A stretch of 44,560 bases of DNA, taken from Dolichospermum sp. UHCC 0259. GTDB lineage: Bacteria > Cyanobacteriota > Cyanobacteriia > Cyanobacteriales > Nostocaceae. A model generated the notes under the pieces. That model was not told the DNA's origin, ran no database searches, and saw only the letters and a list, made by a program, of their open reading frames with translations. The position numbers and the translations under genes are program-made. The DNA lies in the NCBI RefSeq assembly GCF_009711935.1, contig NZ_VIKX01000223.1, forward strand, positions 1-44,560, written 5' to 3'. Positions 9,072-17,510 of this stretch are shown piece by piece (positions within the stretch are counted from its first letter, which is position 1; each line of letters opens with the position of its first letter).

Positions 9072-9521
9072 CTACTAATTTGTATCCGTACAATTGATAT
9101 TTTCAAAATTAGCATTATTCTTCTAGTCAAAATCACTGCTTAAATGACATAATAAATCCTTGTGTGTTCGGGCGCTGGGTTAGACGAAATTGTAACGCAT
9201 TTGTTGGGTTTTATGATTCAACTCAACAAAGCAAAAAATAGCGGAAGTATTGTCAATAAGATGATTTTCTTAACTCCTTATGCTTTTTTTAGTAAAAACG
9301 ACTACAAATTTGTTATTTTCCTACAGCGAGTAGTATCATAAATATAATGTTAGAACTTACACAATAAATTATGGTATATCTCAGCCAATTTTTGTTGAAC
9401 AACAGCAACACAAATAGCAAATAAACATCTGGTATCTACTACGTGCTGATAAATATAAACTCTATATTTATTTAATTACACTGATACTTGCGCCCTTAGC
9501 TTCGAGCCTGATATAACAGTG
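9072..9521. other. Intergenic region upstream of the adenylate cyclase gene
   Basis: About 450 nt without a credible gene. An imperfect hairpin with TGTTGGGTT and AACTCAACA arms lies at 9200-9226 and recalls the GGTTGGGTT repeat family seen at 21741 and 44199. A consensus TATAAT occurs at 9343-9348. The rest is AT-rich with no strong signal. Confidence 0.6.
9343..9348 (+). promoter_or_regulatory. Candidate -10 element (TATAAT) for the adenylate cyclase gene
   Basis: A consensus -10 hexamer about 175 nt before the start codon. No TTGACA-like -35 lies at 16-18 nt, so it would need an activator or be a chance match in AT-rich DNA. Confidence 0.3.
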
Positions 9522-11150
9522 ATGAATCAACTCACCCTCATCTTCCAGCAAGAAGGACATACCGAAACATTAGTTCCAGTAGATAAAGATGTATTTATTA
9601 TCGGACGGTTGCCAGAATGTGACATGGTATTACCCTTTGGAGGAATTTCTCGCAATCATGCGCGAATCGTCAAAAGTTCTGATCATGTGTGGACTATTCA
9701 GGATTTAGGTAGTAAAAATGGTACGCAAGTTAACCAATATTTGATTACGGGTATCCAAGAATTAGCTAATAATGATGTAATTTCTTTGGGCAACATTAAA
9801 TTATTAGTAAAATTCAAAAATATAAGTACAAATGGTATTACTAATAGATTTTTAAGAAAGGTTAATACTCAACCACAAAAAATTATTTTTCGGAATGTTG
9901 AGCAACTCCAACAACAATGGATAAGTGCGAATACTATTAATGGCAATAACAATAATCAAAATGAAACTATTGCTCGCCTGAAAGATTTGGTAGATATAGC
10001 TAAAAATCTTTGTGCTGCTGCATCTATTGAGGAAATTTTTTTCCAAGTACAACAAGTAGTTTTTCGTTATCTTGATAGTATTGACCGATTAGCTTTATTA
10101 GTAAAAATTGACGATTTTGGTAATTTAGAGTTAATAAATTCTGCCACTAGAAATATTTCTGAACAAGAACATTTAGCAACAGATGGTAGTTGGATTAGCC
10201 GCAGTATTTGTCAAAAAGTATTTGCAGAAAAAATTGCTGTTCAAAGTGCCGATACTCAATCAGATCAACGTTTTTCTAGCGAGAAAAGTATTTTAGTTAA
10301 AGGAATTCGTAGTGCTATGGCTGTCCCATTATGGGATGAACACAAAGTAATTGGAGTTCTCTATGCTGATGCTAGTTTGTCTTCATCTCATTGGGAAAGT
10401 GAAGGGGAAGAAGAACTCAGCTTTTTTTCAGCTTTGGCTAATATTGTAGCTTCTAGTGTGCAACGTTCGTTGTTAGTAGACAAACTCAAAAATGAAGAAG
10501 TAATTCGTCATCGTTTAGAACGATACCATTCTCCTGCTGTTGTCCAACAATTAATAGCTGTTGGTGGTTCTCCAGATGGACGTTTAGCGCCTAGAGAAAA
10601 TGAAATTAGTATTTTATTTGCGGATTTGGTCGGTTTTACGGCAATTTCTGAACGATTGACACCTACAGAAATTGCTCAATTATTAAATAATTTATTTGAA
10701 GAAATGTTGAAAGAAGTGTTTTTGTATAGTGGCACGCTAGATAAATACATTGGTGACTGTATTATGGCATTTTTTGGCGCTCCTGACCCAGATCCAGGTC
10801 ATGCAGATAGGGCAGTTGCATCGGCGAGGGGAATGCTAACTCGGTTAAAACATCTCAATGCTAATAATTTTTGGCAAGAACCTTTACAATTACGCATTGC
10901 TATTAACAGTGGTAAGGCTGTGGTTGGTGATGTTGGTAGTTCTCAAAGGGTAGATTATACTGCTTTAGGAACGACAATTAATTTGGCAGCTAGGATGGAA
11001 ACCATTTGTTCTCCTGGTGAATGTGTAATTAGTGAAGTTACTTATAATATGCTGTCAGAAAAATCAGATTTTTTTGATATCGGGGCTTATCGTTTTAAAG
11101 GAATTGATCGTTCAATTAATCTATATCAAACTAAAATGTGTGAACTATAG
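9522..11150 (+). CDS. Class III adenylate cyclase with FHA and GAF domains
   Basis: This makes cAMP from ATP. Domains in order: FHA (about 20-95; GRLPECDMVLPFGGISRNHA and DLGSKNGTQVN, the phosphothreonine-binding loops), a linker, GAF (about 150-325; ends VIGVLYADASL), a coiled linker with RHRLERYHSP, then the catalytic cyclase domain (about 360-535). Counting from ATG 9522, all six class III catalytic residues are present: metal Asp D368 (FADLVGF) and D412 (YIGD), adenine-selecting K408 (LDKY) and D478 (VDYTALG), and transition-state N487 and R491 (INLAARME). It should therefore be active and adenine-specific. FHA suggests response to a phosphorylated partner, GAF to a small ligand. A GTG at 9519 directly precedes the ATG. 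Confidence 0.93.
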   Translation: MNQLTLIFQQEGHTETLVPVDKDVFIIGRLPECDMVLPFGGISRNHARIVKSSDHVWTIQDLGSKNGTQVNQYLITGIQELANNDVISLGNIKLLVKFKNISTNGITNRFLRKVNTQPQKIIFRNVEQLQQQWISANTINGNNNNQNETIARLKDLVDIAKNLCAAASIEEIFFQVQQVVFRYLDSIDRLALLVKIDDFGNLELINSATRNISEQEHLATDGSWISRSICQKVFAEKIAVQSADTQSDQRFSSEKSILVKGIRSAMAVPLWDEHKVIGVLYADASLSSSHWESEGEEELSFFSALANIVASSVQRSLLVDKLKNEEVIRHRLERYHSPAVVQQLIAVGGSPDGRLAPRENEISILFADLVGFTAISERLTPTEIAQLLNNLFEEMLKEVFLYSGTLDKYIGDCIMAFFGAPDPDPGHADRAVASARGMLTRLKHLNANNFWQEPLQLRIAINSGKAVVGDVGSSQRVDYTALGTTINLAARMETICSPGECVISEVTYNMLSEKSDFFDIGAYRFKGIDRSINLYQTKMCEL

Positions 11151-11310
11151 GTGCTAGTACCGCAGAGCGGAAGTCAAAAGTTACTCGATTTTGGGGTTAT
11201 TGATTTAATGAAAAATTATTTTTATGATTTTCTCTCTAACTCAATTTTCGTGTTAGCTTCTGTAATGAATGTGTGTAAAACTGGTAAACTACCTCAAACT
11301 ATTTTTTAAT

Positions 11311-11317
11311 GGGAGGT
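11311..11317 (+). promoter_or_regulatory. Strong ribosome-binding site fixing the SSADH start
   Basis: GGGAGGT lies 6 nt before ATG 11324. An upstream in-frame ATG at 11309 overlaps this site and would place it inside the coding region, so 11324 is the likely start. Confidence 0.8.
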
Positions 11318-11323
11318 CAGGTT

Positions 11324-12691
11324 ATGGCTATAGCTACCATTAATCCCACCACTGGGGAAACGCTCAAAACTTTTGAGCCACTAAAAGATCCAGAAATTCT
11401 TGCTAAGTTGGATTTAGCAGGAAAGGCTTTTGAAGGATATCGTCAGACGAGTTTTATAGAGCGATCGCACTGGTTAGAACAAGCAGCAGTCATTTTAGAG
11501 CAAGAAAAGGCAGATTTAGGGAAATTGATGACGCTGGAAATGGGTAAACCATTAAAAGCAGCGATCGCAGAAGTGGAAAAATGCGCCCTGGTTTGTCGTT
11601 ATTACGCCGAAAATGCCCCCAATTTTCTGGCTGATGTCACTATTAAAACTGATGCTAGTCATAGTTTTATAAAATATCAACCTTTAGGGGTAATTCTCGC
11701 CGTCATGCCTTGGAATTTTCCATTTTGGCAGGTTTTTAGGTTTGCTGCACCGGCACTCATGGCGGGCAATGTGGGGCTACTCAAACACGCTTCCAATGTG
11801 CCACAGTGCGCCCTAGCAATAGAAAATATTATTAACCGTGCTGGCTTTCCTACAGGTGTATTTCAAACATTATTAATTGGTGCTTCCCAAGTTGCCAATT
11901 TGATGGCTGATGATCGCGTCAAAGCCGCTACTCTCACAGGTAGTGAACCAGCAGGTATATCCCTTGCGGTTGCTTCTGGAAAACAAATCAAAAAAACTGT
12001 TTTAGAATTGGGGGGCAGTGACCCATTTATTGTTTTAGAAAGTGCTGATTTAGAAACAGCAGTTAGCACCGCAGTCACAGCAAGAATGTTAAATAATGGA
12101 CAGTCTTGTATTGCTGCGAAACGCTTTATTATTGCTGAATCTGTGGCTGATCAATTTGAAAAACTGTTGTTAGAAAAATTTCAAGCTTTGAAAGTTGGGA
12201 ATCCAATGGCAGCAGATACAGATTTGGGACCATTGGCAACTCCTGATATTCTCCAAGAATTAGACGAACAAGTTAAAAATGCCGTAAAAAGTGGTGGTAA
12301 AGTCCTCACAGGTGGACATCCTTTAACAGAAATGCAGGGGAACTTTTATCCGCCCACAATTATCATAGATATTCCTGTAGATACACCAATTGCCCAAGCA
12401 GAATTTTTTGGACCTGTGGCATTATTATTTCGAGTTCCTGATATCAATGCGGCTATTAAATTAGCTAATGATAGTCCCTTTGGTTTGGGTGCAAGTGCAT
12501 GGACAACAAATACAGAAGAACAACATCGCCTAATTCAAGAAATTGAAGCTGGTGCAGTATTTATTAACAGCATGGTTAAGTCTGATCCCCGTTTACCGTT
12601 TGGTGGCATTAAGCGTTCTGGCTACGGTAGGGAGTTAAGTATTCAAGGTTTACATGAATTTGTGAATATTAAGACTGTCTGGGTGAAATGA
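11324..12691 (+). CDS. Succinic semialdehyde dehydrogenase
   Basis: A 455-residue aldehyde dehydrogenase that oxidises succinic semialdehyde to succinate with NAD(P)+. Family residues visible: MPWNFPFWQ (Asn of the oxyanion hole), general base E228 in LELGGSDPF, and nucleophile C262 in NNGQSCIAAKRF. The N-terminus AIATINPTTGETLKTFEPL is that of the short GabD-like class. The gene directly upstream of the 2-oxoglutarate decarboxylase homologue makes the assignment firm: in Synechococcus PCC 7002 the equivalent pair converts 2-oxoglutarate to succinate without 2-oxoglutarate dehydrogenase. The 170-nt gap to the next gene is packed with repeats. Confidence 0.9.
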   Translation: MAIATINPTTGETLKTFEPLKDPEILAKLDLAGKAFEGYRQTSFIERSHWLEQAAVILEQEKADLGKLMTLEMGKPLKAAIAEVEKCALVCRYYAENAPNFLADVTIKTDASHSFIKYQPLGVILAVMPWNFPFWQVFRFAAPALMAGNVGLLKHASNVPQCALAIENIINRAGFPTGVFQTLLIGASQVANLMADDRVKAATLTGSEPAGISLAVASGKQIKKTVLELGGSDPFIVLESADLETAVSTAVTARMLNNGQSCIAAKRFIIAESVADQFEKLLLEKFQALKVGNPMAADTDLGPLATPDILQELDEQVKNAVKSGGKVLTGGHPLTEMQGNFYPPTIIIDIPVDTPIAQAEFFGPVALLFRVPDINAAIKLANDSPFGLGASAWTTNTEEQHRLIQEIEAGAVFINSMVKSDPRLPFGGIKRSGYGRELSIQGLHEFVNIKTVWVK

Positions 12692-12704
12692 TTGTTTTTT
12701 TGAA

Positions 12705-12734
12705 ACGCAGATGGACGCAGATAAACGCAGATGA
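12705..12734. repeat. Decamer repeat ACGCAGATNN x3
   Basis: Three units (ACGCAGATGG, ACGCAGATAA, ACGCAGATGA) directly after the SSADH stop. Confidence 0.8.
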
Positions 12735-12745
12735 TTTGCCGATTA

Positions 12746-12810
12746 AGATCCCCGACTTCTTCTTTGATCATGTTAATAAATTGTGAGGTGATGTCAGAAG
12801 TCGGGGATCT
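12746..12810. repeat. Hairpin repeat AGATCCCCGACTTCT with long loop
   Basis: Exact 15-nt inverted arms (12746-12760 and 12796-12810) enclose a 35-nt loop. Same family as 3891-3923 and 25091-25123. It could end or attenuate the SSADH transcript before the decarboxylase gene. Confidence 0.75.
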
Positions 12811-12820
12811 GGGTTCAACT

Positions 12821-12854
12821 AATTACCAATTACCAATTACCAATTACCAATTAC
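12821..12854. repeat. Heptamer repeat (AATTACC)n abutting a start codon
   Basis: Four exact AATTACC units and a partial fifth end 7 nt before ATG 12862. They occupy the position where a ribosome-binding site would be. Confidence 0.88.
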
Positions 12855-12861
12855 AAAATTT

Positions 12862-14505
12862 ATGAATACCGCAGAATTGTTAGTACAGTGTTTAGAAAAC
12901 GAAGGAGTTCAATATGTTTTTGGACTTCCTGGTGAAGAAAATTTGCACGTTTTAGAAGCCTTAAAAAACTCATCCATTCAATTTATTACTACCCGTCATG
13001 AACAGGGTGCAGCCTTCATGGCTGATGTTTATGGCAGATTAACAGGAAAAGCTGGAGTATGTCTTTCTACCCTTGGACCAGGGGCAACTAATTTAATGAC
13101 AGGGGTAGCAGATGCTAACTTAGATGGTGCGCCATTAGTAGCAATTACTGGACAGGTGGGAACAGATAGAATGCACATTGAATCCCATCAATATTTAGAT
13201 TTAGTGGCAATGTTTGCCCCAGTTACTAAGTGGAATAAACAGATTGTCAGACCAAGTATTACACCAGAAGTTGTGAGAAAAGCCTTCAAGCGATCGCAAA
13301 CCGAAAAACCCGGTGCTGTTCACATTGACTTACCAGAAAATATTGCTGCTATGCCCGTCGAAGGCAAACCTCTAAATAAAGATAATAGCGAAAAAACCTA
13401 TGCTTCCTTTGCCAGCATTCGCGCTGCCGCTGGGGCAATTTCCCAAGCCGTTAATCCCATCATTTTAGTCGGAAATGGCGCAATTCGCGCTCATGCTAGT
13501 GATGCAGTCACGCAATTTGCCACCCAAATGAATATTCCCGTTGTCAATACTTTTATGGGTAAAGGAGTAATTCCCTATACTCATCCCTTAGCACTTTGGT
13601 CTGTGGGATTACAACAACGAGATTTCATTACCTGCGGCTTTGATAATACAGATTTAGTTATCGCAATTGGTTATGATTTAATTGAATTTTCTCCTAAAAA
13701 ATGGAATCCTGATGGGACAATTCCTATTATTCATGTGGCAGCAACTTCTTCGGAAATTGACAGTAGTTATATTCCCAAAGTAGAAATAGTTGGCGATATT
13801 TCTGACTCCCTGAATGAGATATTAAAATTAGCAGACAGACACAATAAACCCAATCCCTATTCTATTAGCTTGCGTTCTAATATTCGGGCTGATTACGAAG
13901 AATATGCCCAAGATGATGAATTTCCCATTAAACCGCAAAAATTAATTTATGACTTGCGGCAAGTTATGGGACCAGATGATATTGTCATTTCTGATGTGGG
14001 CGCACATAAAATGTGGATTGCTAGACATTATCATTGTCATAGTCCCAATACCTGCATTATTTCTAATGGTTTCGCAGCAATGGGTATTGCTATTCCCGGT
14101 GCATTAGCCGCAAAATTAGTTTATCCAGATCGTAAAGTTGTTGCTGCCACTGGTGACGGTGGTTTTATGATGAATTGTCAAGAATTAGAAACAGCTTTGC
14201 GAGTCGGAACACCATTTGTGACTTTGATTTTTAATGATGGTGGCTATGGTTTAATTGAGTGGAAACAAGAAAATCAATTTGGTCCAGGTAACTCATCTTT
14301 TGTCCATTTTGGTAATCCTGATTTTGTCAAATTTGCTGAAAGTATGGGATTAAAAGGTTATCGAGTTGAATCCGTTGCCGATTTTATTCCCTTACTCAAA
14401 GAAGCGCTCGCGCAAGATGTCCCAGCCGTGATAGATTGTCGGGTAGATTATCGAGAAAATCGTCGTTTTACCCAAAAAGCCGGCGAATTAAATTGTCAAG
14501 TTTAA
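12862..14505 (+). CDS. 2-Oxoglutarate decarboxylase (ThDP-dependent, acetolactate synthase-like)
   Basis: A 547-residue thiamine-diphosphate enzyme. The N-terminal domain carries FGLPGEEN and catalytic Glu47 in TRHEQGAAFMADVYGRLTGK. The middle domain starts near AAAGAISQAVNPIILVGNGA. The C-terminal domain carries the ThDP/Mg motif GDGGFMMNCQELETALR followed by IFNDGGYGLIEW. By fold it looks like the acetolactate synthase large subunit, and automatic labels often say so. The adjacent SSADH gene identifies it as the cyanobacterial 2-oxoglutarate decarboxylase, which yields succinic semialdehyde and CO2. No ilvN-type regulatory subunit is nearby. Translation must start without an evident Shine-Dalgarno, because heptamer repeats sit just upstream. 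Confidence 0.88.
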   Translation: MNTAELLVQCLENEGVQYVFGLPGEENLHVLEALKNSSIQFITTRHEQGAAFMADVYGRLTGKAGVCLSTLGPGATNLMTGVADANLDGAPLVAITGQVGTDRMHIESHQYLDLVAMFAPVTKWNKQIVRPSITPEVVRKAFKRSQTEKPGAVHIDLPENIAAMPVEGKPLNKDNSEKTYASFASIRAAAGAISQAVNPIILVGNGAIRAHASDAVTQFATQMNIPVVNTFMGKGVIPYTHPLALWSVGLQQRDFITCGFDNTDLVIAIGYDLIEFSPKKWNPDGTIPIIHVAATSSEIDSSYIPKVEIVGDISDSLNEILKLADRHNKPNPYSISLRSNIRADYEEYAQDDEFPIKPQKLIYDLRQVMGPDDIVISDVGAHKMWIARHYHCHSPNTCIISNGFAAMGIAIPGALAAKLVYPDRKVVAATGDGGFMMNCQELETALRVGTPFVTLIFNDGGYGLIEWKQENQFGPGNSSFVHFGNPDFVKFAESMGLKGYRVESVADFIPLLKEALAQDVPAVIDCRVDYRENRRFTQKAGELNCQV

Positions 14506-14514
14506 ATATTGTAG

Positions 14515-14533
14515 GGGTGGGGTTTCCCCACCC
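14515..14533. terminator. GC-rich hairpin between convergent genes
   Basis: GGGTGGGG-TTT-CCCCACCC, a perfect 8-bp stem with a 3-nt loop, sits 10 nt after the decarboxylase stop and 8 nt from the globin stop. It probably separates the two convergent transcripts, although no long T-run follows on either side. This type of hairpin also occurs as a dispersed cyanobacterial repeat. Confidence 0.6.
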
Positions 14534-14540
14534 TGAATGA

Positions 14541-15098
14541 CTAATTTATTGATGCTGCACCTGTGCTAATCAAACGCTTTAATAAAGCGGATGACCAACC
14601 AGTTTCTTTTAACACAGCAGAAGTCGAAACATCTACATAAGACTGTTCGATAAAAGCTAAATCAATCATACAAATTCGTCCTAAAGCATCTTTCAATTCT
14701 TCTGATTTGCCCTCAGCTTTTAGCTTTTTTGCAACTTCATGAATGACTGTAGACATGGCTGGAACAATGTGCTGGGGTTGAATTCCTACCTTCACATGAA
14801 CAACCCCAATTTGCCACCGTCGGTGGGCATAAACAGCACCCCAATCATCAATTCCTGTAAACATTTCCGCAAACCATTTGATGAATGTATCTGTAAGTCG
14901 CTGTATTCTGCCTTCACTAGCATTAATAATGGCATTCATTTCTGTATCACACCCCAGATAGCCATAGAAATGTTCCGCCATTTCTGCGGCAATTTCCGCA
15001 CCCCAGGCAGCATTTGCTTGCAAAATAGATTTGTCTTCAGCGCTGAAACTAAATCTATTTTCCATTGTGGTCATAAATGCTAGAGTATCCATAGTCAT
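14541..15098 (-). CDS. Protoglobin / globin-sensor-type heme protein
   Basis: A 185-residue single-domain protein that resembles protoglobins and the heme domain of globin-coupled sensors. The key motif is IGVVHVKVGIQPQHIVPAM, in which H101 would be the proximal heme ligand. Upstream, AWGAEIAAEMAEHFYGYL and RLTDTFIKWFAEMF match helices A-E of the family. There is no attached signalling domain, so it is likely an O2, NO or CO binder or a stand-alone sensor. It is convergent with the decarboxylase gene. Met1, Met3 and Met9 are alternative starts; the first is kept. Its upstream region is long and AT-rich. Confidence 0.82.
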   Translation of the reverse strand: MTMDTLAFMTTMENRFSFSAEDKSILQANAAWGAEIAAEMAEHFYGYLGCDTEMNAIINASEGRIQRLTDTFIKWFAEMFTGIDDWGAVYAHRRWQIGVVHVKVGIQPQHIVPAMSTVIHEVAKKLKAEGKSEELKDALGRICMIDLAFIEQSYVDVSTSAVLKETGWSSALLKRLISTGAASIN

Positions 15099-15627
15099 AA
15101 GTCATCCTTAATATCAGTATTTTTTGATGTGCCTGTCTTGTAAATAGTTTTATACTATCTACCTTTAGCGTAAGTCAAAAATTTGAGAAAGTTGTGAGAA
15201 TAATCATAAAATGATACATATTCTTGAGTAATTAGATCGTAGATACTCAGTACAGAAGCAATAAAGAAGGGGAAAGCTAGAATCTATGCAACAAATAGTA
15301 CAGTTTTTTTATGCTGAAAGTGTTATTCATAAATAACAAGAATAACAAAATTTCTACTTCTGAAAGAAGAGAGAAACCCAAAATATTTTTGAATAATTGC
15401 TTGACAAATTTAGCAATTAATTCTATTATTAATAGAATGGGAATCTGTGCGCGCATATAGAGTCAGCTTTGGAATTAATTAAACTTTCAATGCTTAAATT
15501 TTTTCACTTTCCCCACACAAAGTAATTTATAGTTTGACTGATTTTTTCGTAACAGCAATAAATATCGTTTTGACAACTTAATAAGATTGGGGATGAATTT
15601 GGACAAGATGCTATTTTCTCAACATTC
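15099..15627. other. Divergent promoter region between globin and kinase genes
   Basis: About 530 nt, AT-rich. It contains a near-consensus promoter with a palindrome (15401-15437) for the kinase gene, leaving a leader of roughly 190 nt. A 16-codon frame (15285-15335) preceded by AAGGGGAAAG may be chance. No RNA gene was recognised. Confidence 0.6.
15401..15437 (+). promoter_or_regulatory. Near-consensus sigma-70 promoter with overlapping palindrome
   Basis: TTGACA (15401-15406), a 17-nt spacer, and TATTAT (15424-15429). The -10 lies inside a perfect 17-bp palindrome, TTCTATTA-T-TAATAGAA (15421-15437). Transcription would start near 15436 and run into the kinase gene. A protein bound at the palindrome would block the promoter, so it may be a repressor operator. 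Confidence 0.6.
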
Positions 15628-17466
15628 ATGCAAATTTGCCAAAATCCCAATTGTTCCAACCCCTTCAACCCGAAAACCTCTAAATCTTGCCTGAGTTGTC
15701 AAGAAAGTAACTTTGGGGAAATGCTGCGAAACCGTTACCGGGTTTTGAGGTTATTAGGTGAAGGTGGATTTAGCAGAACCTACGCTGCTGAAGATGTAGA
15801 TAGACTGAATGCACCTTGCGTCATTAAGCAATTTTTCCCCCAAGTTCAAGGAACTGGACAACGTGCTAAAGCAGCAGAATTTTTCAAAGAAGAAGCTTTC
15901 CGACTATACGATTTGGGAGAAAACCATGCCCAAATTCCCCGACTTTTAGCTTACTTTGAACAAGGTTCTAGTTTGTATTTAGTCCAGGAATTTATTATTG
16001 GGAAAACTCTTCTCGAAGAACTACAAAATCAAGCTTATGATGAAACCGAAGTTCGGCAACTTTTAGCTGACTTATTACCAGTTTTGGATTTTGTTCACAA
16101 ACATAATGTAATTCACCGTGATATTAAACCAGAAAACATTGTGCGTCGAGATAGTGATAAAAAACCCGTATTAATTGATTTTGGAGGTGCGAAACAAGTT
16201 ACCCAAACCAGTATCGCTAGACAAGCGACAGCTATTTATACCCTGGGTTATGCCCCAACAGAACAAATGGCTGGGTTTGCTTGTCAAGCAAGTGATTTAT
16301 ATGCTTTAGGTGTCACTTGTGTGCGGTTATTAACTCAAGATTTACCATTACAAAATGATTATGGACAACTTCAAGATCATCTTTATGATGCCATGAATGC
16401 TAAATGGTTATGGGAAGAAAGGTTACGACTCAAAGACATTACTATTAGTGATGAATTAAAGCAAATATTAAATAAATTACTCCAACATTTTGCTAGTGAT
16501 AGATATCAATCAGCACTAGATGTTTTAGATGATTTGAACTTTCCTAAATCTCCCGTAGCTATCAAATTTTCTTCCTTTCCTAAACCACCATTAGCACCAC
16601 CACTTCCTCAAAAAGTTTCTGTCCCCTTACCTCCCTTATACAACTTTGATTTTTATGTTATTACCGTAGATACTTCTGGCAGAGAAGTTAACCGTGATAG
16701 ACGGAATACTAAATATTTCAAAGAAGAATTAGGCAGGAATACAACCTTAGAAATGGTATCAATTCCCAATGGAAATTTTATCATGGGTTCTCTAAGTTGT
16801 GAAGGTGATGATGATGAACGTCCCCAACATCAAGTTACAGTTCCACCCTTTTTCATGGGAAAATATCCTATTACTCAATTACAGTGGAGAACCATAGCCG
16901 CTTTACCGCCAATTAAACAAGAATTGCACCCTAATCCATCAAAATTTAAAGGTGCAAATTTGCCTGTTGAAAATGTTTCTTGGTATGAAGCTGTAGAATT
17001 TTGTGACAGATTGGCAATTAAAACTGGGAGAGAATATCGTTTACCTAGTGAAGCCGAATGGGAGTATGCTTGTCGGGCAGGAACTACCACATCGTTTCAT
17101 TTTGGAGAAACAATTACTTCTGATTTAATTAACTGTAGTGGTAGCGATACCTATTCTATAGAACCCAAAAGTAGATTTCGGAAAGAAACAACTAATGTTG
17201 GTTATTTTGAAGTTGCGAATGCTTTTGGTTTGTATGATATGCACGGATTAGTCTGGGAATGGTGTGCAGATCCTTGGCATAATAACTATCATGGCGCACC
17301 TACAAATGGTAATATCTGGGAAGATGGAGGTGATAAACATCGTCGCGTTTTAAGAGGTGGTGCATGGAATTTTAGTGCCGAACTTTGTCGTAGCGCTAGT
17401 AGAAGTTGGAATGAAGCAGACGGTGGTTTAAGAATGTGTGGTTTTCGAGTAGTATTTTCTGTTTAA
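15628..17466 (+). CDS. Serine/threonine protein kinase fused to an FGE/SUMF1-like domain
   Basis: A 612-residue fusion. Residues 1-25 hold four cysteines (C4, C9, C21, C24), a likely small zinc ribbon. The Hanks-type kinase domain (about 36-300) has GEGGF at 44-48, Lys67, catalytic loop HRDIKPEN starting at 163, and DFG at 184-186, so it should be active. A Pro-rich linker (about 305-335) leads to an FGE-sulfatase-like domain (about 375-612: MVSIPNGNFIMGS, LPSEAEWEYACRAG, GLVWEWCADPW, RRVLRGGAWNF, CGFRVVF). The paired active-site cysteines of true formylglycine-generating enzymes (C-x4-C after RGGS) are absent, so this domain probably binds ligand or protein. No membrane segment is seen. Related kinase-FGE fusions are common in cyanobacteria. 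Confidence 0.92.
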   Translation: MQICQNPNCSNPFNPKTSKSCLSCQESNFGEMLRNRYRVLRLLGEGGFSRTYAAEDVDRLNAPCVIKQFFPQVQGTGQRAKAAEFFKEEAFRLYDLGENHAQIPRLLAYFEQGSSLYLVQEFIIGKTLLEELQNQAYDETEVRQLLADLLPVLDFVHKHNVIHRDIKPENIVRRDSDKKPVLIDFGGAKQVTQTSIARQATAIYTLGYAPTEQMAGFACQASDLYALGVTCVRLLTQDLPLQNDYGQLQDHLYDAMNAKWLWEERLRLKDITISDELKQILNKLLQHFASDRYQSALDVLDDLNFPKSPVAIKFSSFPKPPLAPPLPQKVSVPLPPLYNFDFYVITVDTSGREVNRDRRNTKYFKEELGRNTTLEMVSIPNGNFIMGSLSCEGDDDERPQHQVTVPPFFMGKYPITQLQWRTIAALPPIKQELHPNPSKFKGANLPVENVSWYEAVEFCDRLAIKTGREYRLPSEAEWEYACRAGTTTSFHFGETITSDLINCSGSDTYSIEPKSRFRKETTNVGYFEVANAFGLYDMHGLVWEWCADPWHNNYHGAPTNGNIWEDGGDKHRRVLRGGAWNFSAELCRSASRSWNEADGGLRMCGFRVVFSV

Positions 17467-17479
17467 ATTTAGTTAGTAG

Positions 17480-17497
17480 TGAGGACTTTAGTCCTCA
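17480..17497. terminator. Hairpin between convergent kinase and reductase genes
   Basis: TGAGGACT-TT-AGTCCTCA, a perfect 8-bp stem, lies 14 nt past the kinase stop and 14 nt from the stop of the convergent reductase. Likely a shared terminator; the sequence also resembles a widespread cyanobacterial small repeat. Confidence 0.55.
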
Positions 17498-17510
17498 AAA
17501 TTAACAACAA

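Noticed and set aside
12862-14505. Acetolactate synthase large subunit (IlvB)
   Set aside because: The fold is shared, but the linked SSADH gene and absence of a regulatory subunit favour 2-oxoglutarate decarboxylase.
15285-15335. 16-codon frame as a leader peptide
   Set aside because: It lies upstream of the predicted promoter of the kinase gene and has no regulatory codon pattern.
17300-17466. C-terminal FGE domain as a diversity-generating retroelement target
   Set aside because: No reverse transcriptase or template repeat in the window, and the segment is not enriched in AAC-type codons.
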